Source: Spirochaetota bacterium (GTDB lineage Bacteria; Spirochaetota; UBA4802; JAKQUI01). From it: a DNA stretch of 64,000 nt. The stretch lies in contig JAKQUI010000001.1 in NCBI GenBank assembly GCA_029562645.1, positions 62,001-126,000 on the forward strand, given 5' to 3'. This document shows, one piece after another, positions 44,947 through 52,804 of this stretch. The notes under the pieces were generated by a model. It was not told where the DNA came from. It was given only the letters and a program-made list of their open reading frames with translations, and searched no databases. The stretch's first letter is position 1, and each line of letters begins with the position of its first letter. The position numbers and the translations under genes were made by a program.

Positions 44947-47883
44947 TCATTCCATTTGTACAATACGGTGCAGCTCCACCGAAAGCTGGCGGAGCGTATA
45001 CGGCTTCTGGATAAAACCCCGCGCGCCCGCGGAAAGGATCTCCTCGATCCGCGGATCGTCGCGAAAACCGGACGAGACCAGCACCCGCAGGTCCGGGACC
45101 AGCGCGCGCATCTGGGCGAACGCCTCGTGGCCCGACATCACGGGCATCACCACGTCGAGGATCACCGCGTCGATCTCGTCGGCGCGCGCGCGCAGGACCT
45201 CGACCCCCTCCCGCCCGTCGCGGGCGAGGATCACCCCGTACCCGAGCGCCCGCAGCATCTCCTCGGCGGTCTTCTGGATGGCGCCATCGTCGTCCACCAG
45301 CAGTATGGTGCCGCTGCCGAAATGCAGGCCCTCCGGCGCGCGCTCTTCGCGCGACGCCTCCGGCTCGGGACGGGCGATGGGAAGATACACGCGGCACACC
45401 GTCCCCTTCTCAGGCTCCGAGCTGATATCGACAAACCCGCCGTGCTGCTTGACGATATTGTACACCATGGGCAGGCCCAGCCCGGTCCCCTTGTCCTTCT
45501 CCTTGGTGGTGAAGAACGGGTCGAACACGCGCGCGAGCGTCTCGTTGTCCATGCCCACGCCGGCGTCCGCGACGCTGATGCACCAGTACGCCGCGTCCGC
45601 ATCGGCGCGCGCGGGCGAGAACGGGTCCTCGTCGGGAAAGCTGTGCTCCAGCCGGACGACGATGCGTCCTCCCGCCGCACTGCCCGCCGGGCGCATGATG
45701 GTCATCGCGTCGCGCGCATTCACGCAGAGATTGAGCACCACCTGTTCGAGCTGCGTCTCGTCGGCCGTGGCGTAGGCCGCGCCCTCATGAAAGGTGAAAT
45801 CGAGCTCGATCTTTTTGTCAAAGCTGTTTTTGCACACGTCCAGCACATGCCGGAGCACCGCATTGAGGTCCGTGAGCGCCAGCGTGGGCGTTTGCATGCG
45901 CGATAGGGCCAGGATCTGACGCACCATCTTCGCCGCGCGGTCGGCGGTGGTCTTCATGATGCGCAGGTCATCGCCGATCTCTTCGGGCCGGAGCGCGGCC
46001 GACCCGGCGAGTTTGTATTCGAGCAGGGACACCGTCCCGGTGATGCCGGCGAGGATATTGTTGAAGTCGTGCGCGATGCCGCCGGCCAGGCTCCCGATCG
46101 TCTTCATCTTCTGCGCCTGCAGCAGGCTGCGCTCCAGCCTGAGCCGCTCGGTCACGTCGCGTATAACGCCGCGCAGCCCGGCCGGCCGCCCCATCTCGTC
46201 GATCACCACGGAGTTGTTCTCGCCGTAGAACACGCTCCCGTCCTTCCGGCGGATGCGGTGCGTGATGAATTCCACCGAACGGCGCGCCGGCGCCGCCGCG
46301 AGCAGCGCGCGCAATGCGCCGGTGTCGCTTTCGTCGAGGAGCTCGGTCATGGAAACGCCCGCATGCACGTCGTCCTCCGCGTAGCCGGTGATGCGGCGCC
46401 CGGCCTCGTTGAGGTAGGTGATCCGGAGCGACAGGTCCGTTTCGTAGATGATGTCCGGCAGCATCGCCATGATCTCGCGGTATTTTTGCTCCGAGCGCTT
46501 GATGCTCTCCTCGGTCACGCGCAGGTCGTAGACCATGTAGTTGAACTGCTGGGAGACATAGCCGATCTCGTCGAAGGTATTCACGTCGATCTCGTGGTAC
46601 AGATTGCCCGCGTGGATCTCCTCGATGCCCCGCAGAAGCCGGCGGAGCGGCCGCGTGAGGCCGAAATATATCGCGACGCGCAGGAGCGCGAAGAGCCCGA
46701 AGACCACGAGAACGATCGTCGTGAGCCCGGCGGCCACGAACCGATGCATGTGCGCGCGATAGGCGACATAGGAAAAGCCGGTCCACACCGTCCGCGCGCC
46801 GCCCTGCAGGGTGAAATAGAAGAGCACCGTGGCGCCGTAGGATGCGAACACCGGCGCCGGCCGTTCGCTACCCGCGCCCCGCGCATCGAGCCCCCTCCCC
46901 TCGAAATGATACAGCGTGCCGAACAGGCTGCGCTCCGCCCCCGTCGCGTTGTCGCGCACGGAGATGAAGTCCAGGTCCGCCTTGTGCAGCTCTTCGAAAT
47001 AGGCGCCCGCATCGGAGATGGCGCGCGAATCCAACGCCGTTACGATGTTCCGCGCGTCCTCCCGGCGGTCGGCCACGTAAGAGTCACGGTAGATGCCATA
47101 CGTGAGCGCCGTCGTGAGGCTGATGGCGATGATGACGATGAAAATGATCGTGAGGAAGGTCTTGTCGGCATAGAAGTACCGCATGCGGGAAAAGTTGATA
47201 TACACCCAGTAGAAGTAGATGAAGACGATCCCCGCAAGCACCGTGTTCGCGCCCTGCATGAAGCGCGGATCGACCGCGCCCGCGCCCTCCAGAACGACGC
47301 CCCCCATGATGAGAACCGCTCCGGCGAGGGTCGCGACGGCCACGTGTATCGCGAACAGGCGCGACTCGCCGCGCATGCGGATCGACTTGTACACCATGTT
47401 CTTCGCGTAGATGGCGAGAAACATGAGCTCGAGCGCGATGATGTATGGCCTGATCCCGGCCGGCGACGCCGAATAGACGTGGAGCGCGACGTCGAACCGC
47501 ATCTGGGGCGGGACGGGAAGGACGCTCACGAAAAAATGTATGATGATGACGAACCCGGCCAGCAAACCGGCGAAGAACACCACGCGGGCCTCGGTGGCGA
47601 ATACCGGCTCGATGAACACGTACGAGAACATCACCAGGGCGAGAAACGACAGGAGCGTGTATCCGGAATGCTGGAAATAAAAAAGCGGCAGGGCCGCGGC
47701 GGGATCGAAATAGAGATTCTGATAGAGCAGGCAGGCCTGCCACACGAGCAGGTGCGCCATGAACAGGATCAGGCTCAGCACCTCGCGATTGCGCTGGCTC
47801 CTGAACAGCAAATAGCCGACCATGATGACAAGGAGCACGCAGATGAGGAAATTGCTGATCGCGTTATAGTTGAACAACCACAT
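44947..47883 (-). CDS. Hybrid histidine kinase with 7TM-like sensor, HAMP, PAS and receiver
   Basis: About 978 residues. The N-terminal region has about seven to eight helices (1-265), then an extracytoplasmic segment (about 270-370), another helix and a HAMP-like linker. A PAS domain (about 455-570; IIYETDLSLRITYLNEAGRRITGY) precedes HisKA with GSLAGGIAHDFNNILAGI (phospho-His), a HATPase (NARDAM, DAGVGMD, GTGLGLPMV) and a C-terminal receiver (DDDG, VILDVVMPVMSG, QKPY). No separate response regulator follows. The ATG at 47883 is chosen because hydrophobic sequence begins there; 47919 is possible. It heads the operon with two cell-wall hydrolases. Confidence 0.93.
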   Translation of the reverse strand: MWLFNYNAISNFLICVLLVIMVGYLLFRSQRNREVLSLILFMAHLLVWQACLLYQNLYFDPAAALPLFYFQHSGYTLLSFLALVMFSYVFIEPVFATEARVVFFAGLLAGFVIIIHFFVSVLPVPPQMRFDVALHVYSASPAGIRPYIIALELMFLAIYAKNMVYKSIRMRGESRLFAIHVAVATLAGAVLIMGGVVLEGAGAVDPRFMQGANTVLAGIVFIYFYWVYINFSRMRYFYADKTFLTIIFIVIIAISLTTALTYGIYRDSYVADRREDARNIVTALDSRAISDAGAYFEELHKADLDFISVRDNATGAERSLFGTLYHFEGRGLDARGAGSERPAPVFASYGATVLFYFTLQGGARTVWTGFSYVAYRAHMHRFVAAGLTTIVLVVFGLFALLRVAIYFGLTRPLRRLLRGIEEIHAGNLYHEIDVNTFDEIGYVSQQFNYMVYDLRVTEESIKRSEQKYREIMAMLPDIIYETDLSLRITYLNEAGRRITGYAEDDVHAGVSMTELLDESDTGALRALLAAAPARRSVEFITHRIRRKDGSVFYGENNSVVIDEMGRPAGLRGVIRDVTERLRLERSLLQAQKMKTIGSLAGGIAHDFNNILAGITGTVSLLEYKLAGSAALRPEEIGDDLRIMKTTADRAAKMVRQILALSRMQTPTLALTDLNAVLRHVLDVCKNSFDKKIELDFTFHEGAAYATADETQLEQVVLNLCVNARDAMTIMRPAGSAAGGRIVVRLEHSFPDEDPFSPARADADAAYWCISVADAGVGMDNETLARVFDPFFTTKEKDKGTGLGLPMVYNIVKQHGGFVDISSEPEKGTVCRVYLPIARPEPEASREERAPEGLHFGSGTILLVDDDGAIQKTAEEMLRALGYGVILARDGREGVEVLRARADEIDAVILDVVMPVMSGHEAFAQMRALVPDLRVLVSSGFRDDPRIEEILSAGARGFIQKPYTLRQLSVELHRIVQME

Positions 47884-47942
47884 GTCGAAGCCGTCTCGCG
47901 CGGCGGGAACGACCCGCATTCGCCGGAGTATGTCTGTCTAGT

Positions 47943-47958
47943 GGCGCATCGATGCGCC
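47943..47958. promoter_or_regulatory. Perfect 16-bp palindrome in the leader of the hybrid kinase gene
   Basis: GGCGCATCGATGCGCC is perfectly self-complementary. It lies just downstream of the predicted transcription start (near 47961), so it could be an operator or a 5' hairpin on the mRNA. Confidence 0.45.
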
Positions 47959-47967
47959 GCGGTCAAT

Positions 47968-47996
47968 ACCGTAGCGTGCCGGTCCGCACGTGTCAA
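47968..47996 (-). promoter_or_regulatory. Possible promoter of the kinase-amidase-hydrolase operon
   Basis: On the minus strand a perfect TTGACA (47991-47996) and TACGGT (47968-47973) are spaced 17 nt apart. The -10 is weak. The predicted leader is about 80 nt and contains the 47943-47958 palindrome. Confidence 0.4.
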
Positions 47997-48057
47997 ACAT
48001 AATTCAATTCCCGATCCGCGCGATTCCGATTCGGCGAACCCCCCGGACGAACCTCGC

Positions 48058-48297
48058 TCAGGCGGATCGGCCCGCATACCGCGCGATCCAATAGCCGAGC
48101 GCGCCCGCGATGCACACGTGCGGCAGAATGAACCACAGCGCCTTCACCTCGCCCATCGCCAGCAGGAGATAGAACATGAATATGGGCATCCTTGCCACAT
48201 AGGGTCCGGTCCCGCCGCCGATGGGTATAAGCCCGGTCGCAACAAGCAGAAAGAGCGTGATCCCGAACCACGTTTTGCGTTGCGCTCCATCCAGCAT
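48058..48297 (-). CDS. Small two- to three-helix membrane protein
   Basis: A 79-residue protein with hydrophobic segments KTWFGITLFLLVATGLIPIGGG, MPIFMFYLLLAMGEVKALWFILPHVCIAGALGYWIA and a basic end. No family is recognised. The ATG at 48297 has a strong ribosome binding site (GGGAGG, 7 nt), which supports the gene although the frame is open upstream. It lies 70 bp after the PPP phosphatase gene. Confidence 0.72.
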   Translation of the reverse strand: MLDGAQRKTWFGITLFLLVATGLIPIGGGTGPYVARMPIFMFYLLLAMGEVKALWFILPHVCIAGALGYWIARYAGRSA

Positions 48298-48367
48298 CCG
48301 ATCGCCTCCCGCGTTCCATCGTCGATTCGTGCGCGCGCGACACATCATGCCCGCCGCGCTCCGCGCC

Positions 48368-49015
48368 TCAGTACTGAAACGATTTCCCGTCCGGCATCCG
48401 CACGCACGAAAGCGGGCCGCCGTACGCCGCGCCGGTGTCGATGCCGATGATGTTGCGCCGCGCATCGCGGTACACGGCCGTTCGTCCGTTGAGCGTCATG
48501 CTGGGCGTGTGGCCGAAGATGACGGTCTTCTCCCAGCGCCGCGGGTGCCGGTAAAACGCCTCGCGGATCCACAGCAGGTCGGCCGGGTCCTGCGTTTCGA
48601 CGTTGTACGAATTTGGCTTGAGGCCCGCGTGCACCGCGACGAAATCATCGGCCTCGTAATACAGGCGCAACCCGCCGTAAAACGCCTCGTGCGGTTCCGG
48701 AAGCCGCATCGCGCCCAGGGCCGCGCGATAGCTCGCCACCGTCGCATCGCCCCCGTTCTCGAGGAAGGCCTCGCGGTTGCGTCCCTCCAGCGCGTCCAGA
48801 AAGAGCTCCTCGTGATTCCCCTTGAGAAAGACCGCATCGTGCCGCGCGGAAAGCTCCCGCAGGAGCTCGATCACCCGAAAGGAGTCGGGCCCGCGGTCCA
48901 CGTAGTCGCCCACGAACACCAGCGTATCGTCGTCGGCGAGCTCGCGCGAGATGCGCCGGTACAGGCCCGAAAGCTTTCCCGCCATGCCGTGGATGTCGCC
49001 GATCACGTAGTGCAT
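48368..49015 (-). CDS. PPP-family metallophosphoesterase (PrpA/PphA-like)
   Basis: A 215-residue serine/threonine-phosphatase-fold enzyme. The metal and active-site signatures GDIHG, GDYVDRG and GNHE occur in order near residues 6, 34 and 66, followed by VAVHAGL and VIFGHTP, the histidines completing the site. It starts 7 bp after mnmA and is probably cotranscribed with it. Substrates of bacterial PPP enzymes of this class include phosphoproteins and dinucleotide polyphosphates; which applies here is unknown. Confidence 0.93.
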   Translation of the reverse strand: MHYVIGDIHGMAGKLSGLYRRISRELADDDTLVFVGDYVDRGPDSFRVIELLRELSARHDAVFLKGNHEELFLDALEGRNREAFLENGGDATVASYRAALGAMRLPEPHEAFYGGLRLYYEADDFVAVHAGLKPNSYNVETQDPADLLWIREAFYRHPRRWEKTVIFGHTPSMTLNGRTAVYRDARRNIIGIDTGAAYGGPLSCVRMPDGKSFQY

Positions 49016-49022
49016 CCGCCGC

Positions 49023-50096
49023 CTACAGCGCCCGCTCGATCCATCCGCCGCCGAGCACGTCGCCCTGCTCGTCGTAGAACACCGCGGCCTGTCCCGGGCT
49101 GATCCCGGCCTGCGGCTCGGCGAAGACGGCCGACACGCCGCCCGCGGCATCCTCCAGACGCGCGCGCACCGGCGGCTGGGTCGAGCGCGTTTTCACGAAG
49201 GCGTCGCACCCGCCAAGCGTCACGGCCTTCATGCGGTTGATCCCCGTCGCGACGAGGCCGCGCCGGGCGAGCTCGTCGCGGCCGCCCACGACGATCACGT
49301 TGCGCGACGCATCGATCTCGATCACGTACAGCGGCGTCGGGTGCGCGATCCCCAGGCCGCGCCGCTGGCCGATGGTGTAGCGATGGACGCCGCGATGCCG
49401 GCCCAGCACCGACCCCGCGCGATCGACGATATCGCCCGGCGGCGGGATCGTCCCCGTGCGGCGCTCGATGTAGCGCGGGTAGTCGTTGTCCAGCACGAAG
49501 CAGATTTCCTGGCTCTCGGGCTTGTCGGCCACGGAGAGACCGTAGCCGCGCGCGAGGGCGCGGATCTCCTCCTTGCGATAGCCGCCGAGCGGGAAGCGCA
49601 CCTGCGCCAGGACCTCCTGCGACAGGTCGAAGAGAAAATACGACTGGTCCTTGTCCGGATCGACGCCGCGGGACACATAGTACCGTCCCGACTCTTCGCC
49701 AATCCGCGCATAGTGCCCGGTGGCGAGCGCCGCGCAGCCAAGCTCCCGCGCAATGGCCAGGAGCCGCGGGAACTTGATGCGCGCATTGCAGGTGATGCAC
49801 GGGCTGGGCGTGCGCCCGCGCACGTACTCGCGGCAGAAGGGATCGATCACCTCGCGCGAGAAATCGTCCTCCACGTCCGCGACCACGTGCGGGAAGCCGT
49901 AGCGCCGCGCGACCCCCCGCGCATCGGCGATGCTCTCCGGCGAGCAGCACACATCGTCGCGCGGCTCGACGCCGTCCATGTCGGCGCACAGCAGGAGCTT
50001 CGCCGTGATGCCCACGACATCGTGCCCCTGCTCGCGCAGGAGAAGCGCGGCGCACGACGAATCCACGCCGCCGCTCATGGCGACCGCTATGCGCAT
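49023..50096 (-). CDS. mnmA: tRNA-uridine 2-thiolase MnmA
   Basis: Makes the 2-thio group of wobble uridine 34 in tRNA-Lys/Glu/Gln. The 357-residue protein has the ATP-pyrophosphatase loop AMSGGVDSSCAALLL (residues 5-19), the first catalytic Cys in PSPCITCNARIKF (near 103) and the second in PESQEICFV (near 200). RNA-binding C-terminal domains follow. A promoter is predicted at 50169-50196. Confidence 0.97.
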   Translation of the reverse strand: MRIAVAMSGGVDSSCAALLLREQGHDVVGITAKLLLCADMDGVEPRDDVCCSPESIADARGVARRYGFPHVVADVEDDFSREVIDPFCREYVRGRTPSPCITCNARIKFPRLLAIARELGCAALATGHYARIGEESGRYYVSRGVDPDKDQSYFLFDLSQEVLAQVRFPLGGYRKEEIRALARGYGLSVADKPESQEICFVLDNDYPRYIERRTGTIPPPGDIVDRAGSVLGRHRGVHRYTIGQRRGLGIAHPTPLYVIEIDASRNVIVVGGRDELARRGLVATGINRMKAVTLGGCDAFVKTRSTQPPVRARLEDAAGGVSAVFAEPQAGISPGQAAVFYDEQGDVLGGGWIERAL

Positions 50097-50168
50097 TTCC
50101 GCCCGCCCCCGGGCAATAGAATCGTGCCGTCGCAGTCCATCATCATCACCCCAAAAATCGTTCGCGAT

Positions 50169-50196
50169 AGCATACGGCTGCGCCGGCGGCTGGCAA
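50169..50196 (-). promoter_or_regulatory. Promoter of mnmA
   Basis: On the minus strand TTGCCA (50191-50196) and TATGCT (50169-50174) are spaced 16 nt apart, giving a leader of about 65 nt. Confidence 0.45.
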
Positions 50197-50221
50197 GAAT
50201 TATTTTACCCGCAAATTTCCA

Positions 50222-50250
50222 TTGACAGCGCACTCGTGGGCGATGATGAT
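50222..50250 (+). promoter_or_regulatory. Possible promoter of the alpha/beta hydrolase gene
   Basis: A perfect TTGACA (50222-50227) and GATGAT (50245-50250) are spaced 17 nt apart, divergent from the mnmA promoter; the two -35 boxes are about 25 bp apart. Confidence 0.4.
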
Positions 50251-50288
50251 GCGCGCCGGTATTCGTATTTTCGAACGGAGCACCTGAC

Positions 50289-51263
50289 ATGCCGCACCCG
50301 AATGACGCCTTTACCCCGCCGATTGCGCTGCGCAATCCCATCATCCAGTCGGTGCTGGCCAGCAGCGCGTTGCGCGCGATTGGACCGAACCCGATGCTGG
50401 CGGCGGAGCGCGAGGTGATCGTCGATGCCGGGGGCGGCGTGCGGCTCCAGGGGTTTCTCTCGACGCACTCGGCGCGGCCGCGGAGCCTAGTGATCCTGCT
50501 TCACGGGTGGGAGGGGAGCGCCGCATCGGCGTACATGAAACGGACGGGGCGCTTTTTGTATCGCACGGGATACGACGTCTTCCGCCTCAACCTGCGCGAC
50601 CACGGAACGAGCCACCATCTGAACGAGGGCCTGTTCCTGGGGACGCTCATCGAGGAGGTGTTCGCGGCGATTCGCGCCATCAGCGCCGGGGCGGGCGTTC
50701 CCAGCGTCCTGGCGGGATTTTCGCTCGGCGCCAATTTCGCGCTGCGCGTCGCGCGTCGTGCGGCCGTCGAGCCCGTGCCGGGACTTCGCCACATCCTGTG
50801 CGTGAACCCGCCGCTCGATCCGCACGCCTCGACGCTCGCAATCGACGGCATCGGCATCTTCCGCAACTACTTTCTCAAGAAGTGGAAACGCTCGCTGGCG
50901 ATCAAGCAATCCTGCTTCCCGGCCGCCTATGATTTTTCCGGCATTCTCGCGATGCGCTCCTGCATGGCGATCACCGACGCCCTGATGGCGCGGCATACGA
51001 GCTTCGCGTCTTCGCGCGAATACTTCGACGGCTACACCCTCACGGACGGCCGCGTGGACCGCGTGGGCGTTCCGACCACCGTTATCACCGCCGAGGACGA
51101 CCCGGTGGTCCCGGCACGGGACTTCCATGCGCTGGAGGGCGTGAAGGACCTTTCCCTCATCGTCCACCGCTACGGCGGGCACTGCGGATACATCGAGAAT
51201 GTGCTGCTGCGTTCGTGGTATCAGAACGCCCTGGCGGAGATCGTTGCGCGGGTGGCGCGGTAG
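50289..51263 (+). CDS. YheT-like alpha/beta hydrolase
   Basis: A 324-residue cytoplasmic hydrolase. The catalytic triad is legible: Ser in GFSLGAN (about 141), Asp in TAEDDPVVP (about 268) and His in YGGHCGY (about 299). The oxyanion region ILLHGWEGS lies near 75. N-terminal NPIIQSVLASS fits the YheT/embryogenesis-associated hydrolase group, thought to act on carboxyl or lipid esters. It is followed closely by the convergent second RHH-like gene (9 bp between stops). Confidence 0.92.
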   Translation: MPHPNDAFTPPIALRNPIIQSVLASSALRAIGPNPMLAAEREVIVDAGGGVRLQGFLSTHSARPRSLVILLHGWEGSAASAYMKRTGRFLYRTGYDVFRLNLRDHGTSHHLNEGLFLGTLIEEVFAAIRAISAGAGVPSVLAGFSLGANFALRVARRAAVEPVPGLRHILCVNPPLDPHASTLAIDGIGIFRNYFLKKWKRSLAIKQSCFPAAYDFSGILAMRSCMAITDALMARHTSFASSREYFDGYTLTDGRVDRVGVPTTVITAEDDPVVPARDFHALEGVKDLSLIVHRYGGHCGYIENVLLRSWYQNALAEIVARVAR

Positions 51264-51272
51264 CGCACATCG

Positions 51273-51734
51273 CTAAAGGCGGAAATGGTGTTCGGGGTGT
51301 TCGGGGAACCCCCAGCAGATTTTCCAGAATATCATCCCATCCTCTTGCTCCTCTCGAGAAAGGACGTAATGTGAAAATGGATAGTTATCCATTTTCTCCC
51401 CTTGCTTCGCCTTTCTCACCAGCTCGGCCAGGTATCGCCGAGCGGCAATTGCCAGGATCAACGAAACCGACAACTTCAACACATTCCGCAAGTCCTTGAA
51501 GTAATCCGCCTCATCCTCCCGCAACCGCACATGGACTGTACGCCAGTTATCTTTCCTGTCGCGTCCCTGGTAGCGGATCGCCCTGCCGATGGCCGCCTTC
51601 AATGCGCGATCCGTCATCGCGCCCTTAAGAAGCAGCACGATCGCGCGATTGCGTTTCAACCCGGCCCTCGTGCATACTACCTTGACCAGCCCCAGCGTCG
51701 ATTTATGCACGTACATCGTCGTATCAACTGCCAT
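51273..51734 (-). CDS. Small tandem ribbon-helix-helix-like protein, DUF1564-like (paralogue B)
   Basis: A 153-residue paralogue of the 13073-13537 product. Starting at the ATG behind GGAGG at 5 nt (MAVDTT), residues 1-119 align without gaps to paralogue A (MRIETT). Position-identical residues include TT5-6, C21, AM39-40, RYQ54-56, W64, DLR81-83, SVS89-91 and DNYP116-119. The tail FWKICWGFP matches A with a one-residue shift. The frame is open upstream, but the alignment and ribosome binding site favour this start. G+C is visibly lower than in neighbours. A DNA-binding role is inferred from the RHH-like pattern. Confidence 0.85.
   Translation of the reverse strand: MAVDTTMYVHKSTLGLVKVVCTRAGLKRNRAIVLLLKGAMTDRALKAAIGRAIRYQGRDRKDNWRTVHVRLREDEADYFKDLRNVLKLSVSLILAIAARRYLAELVRKAKQGEKMDNYPFSHYVLSREEQEDGMIFWKICWGFPEHPEHHFRL
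51373..51396. repeat. Perfect 24-nt inverted repeat inside paralogue B
   Basis: Arms GAAAATGGATA and TATCCATTTTC (11 bp each) flank a 2-nt centre. It coincides with the codons of the conserved DNYP motif and contains the GGATAACTATCC core shared with paralogue A. Confidence 0.85.
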
Positions 51735-51887
51735 ATCCCCCTCCATGGCTCCTCTACACTGGTGATACGGCTCGCGCACCATCGCGTGTAACATTTTCCG
51801 TTCTCGCCCGATAGAAAAAATTTGTTTGACACCGCTGCATCCGATGGCAATCAACAAGGCGACACGAATTTTCACGGACGGCCGACC

Positions 51888-52682
51888 ATGTACATCGACA
51901 CGCACGCGCATTTCGACATTTGCATCGAGGAGGGCGTCGCAACGGAACAGACGCTCATCGACGAGCTTGCCGCGAGCGACATCGGACGCGCCGTCCAAAT
52001 CTCAATCGACGAGGACGGTTTCGCCTGGTCGCGTGATTTCGCGCGGCGGCGCCGCGACCGGGGCGTCCTCTTCACGGCCGGGATCCACCCGTCCTCTCAA
52101 TCGGACGATGCGAAGCTGGGGCGGCTCTCGGCCTTCCTGGACGATTCGCTCGCGGGCGACGGGGCCGATCTTCTCCTGGGCGTGGGCGAGACCGGCCTCG
52201 ACTTCTATCGGATGCGCCAGCCGCGCGACGCGCAGGAACGCTCGTTCGAGTTTCAGCTCGGTGCCGCGAAGCGCCGCGGCCTTCCGGTCATTGTCCACAT
52301 CCGCGACGCGATGGACGAGGGGATCGCCATCATGACGCGCTTCGCGCCGCTTACCGGGATCATGCATTGCTTTTCGGGTGATAGCGCCGCCGCGCGGCGC
52401 GTGATCGACCTGGGACTCCTGGTCAGCTTCGCGGGGAACCTCACCTATCCGAAGGCGACGCAGCTTCACGATGCGGCCAGATACGTCCCGCTCGACCGGC
52501 TGCTGCTCGAAACGGACGCTCCCTTTCTCACGCCCGTACCGTATCGCGGGAAGCCGAACCGACCCGCGTTCGTGACGCACACCTATGCGTTTTTCGCCAC
52601 GATGCGAAAGGAACCGCTCGCGAATGTGATTGACACCATCGAGCAAAACTTCGACACTTTGATCGCGGGGCGACGGGGCTGA
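51888..52682 (+). CDS. tatD: TatD-family metal-dependent deoxyribonuclease
   Basis: A 264-residue TIM-barrel hydrolase. All metal ligands of the family are seen: IDTHAHFD (HxH), GVGETGLDFYR (Glu), VIVHIRDA (His), IMHCFSGD (His) and LLETDAPFLTPVPYRGKPN (Asp). TatD proteins are 3'-5' exonucleases linked to DNA repair. I chose the ATG at 51888, which starts MYIDTHAHFD as in the family; upstream sequence in frame is not conserved-looking. A short possible leader ORF and nadB follow. Confidence 0.94.
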   Translation: MYIDTHAHFDICIEEGVATEQTLIDELAASDIGRAVQISIDEDGFAWSRDFARRRRDRGVLFTAGIHPSSQSDDAKLGRLSAFLDDSLAGDGADLLLGVGETGLDFYRMRQPRDAQERSFEFQLGAAKRRGLPVIVHIRDAMDEGIAIMTRFAPLTGIMHCFSGDSAAARRVIDLGLLVSFAGNLTYPKATQLHDAARYVPLDRLLLETDAPFLTPVPYRGKPNRPAFVTHTYAFFATMRKEPLANVIDTIEQNFDTLIAGRRG

Positions 52683-52726
52683 TATCGCCCGCGGCCGAAC
52701 GGCCAGCCGCACCGAAGGAGAACCCT

Positions 52727-52804
52727 ATGCACGCACGCCGCTGGATCGACACGCCCGTTCGCTTCGCTGTGATGATGCGCACGGCTCGGAGCATGGCGCG
52801 ATGA
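52727..52804 (+). CDS. Possible 25-residue leader peptide upstream of nadB
   Basis: A short ORF with a very good ribosome binding site (AAGGAG, 6 nt before the ATG), ending in a TGA that overlaps the nadB ATG (ATGA). The product (starting MHARRW, with five further arginines) resembles no family. It may couple nadB translation or may be chance; nadB has only a weaker GGAG at 9 nt of its own. Confidence 0.35.
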   Translation: MHARRWIDTPVRFAVMMRTARSMAR

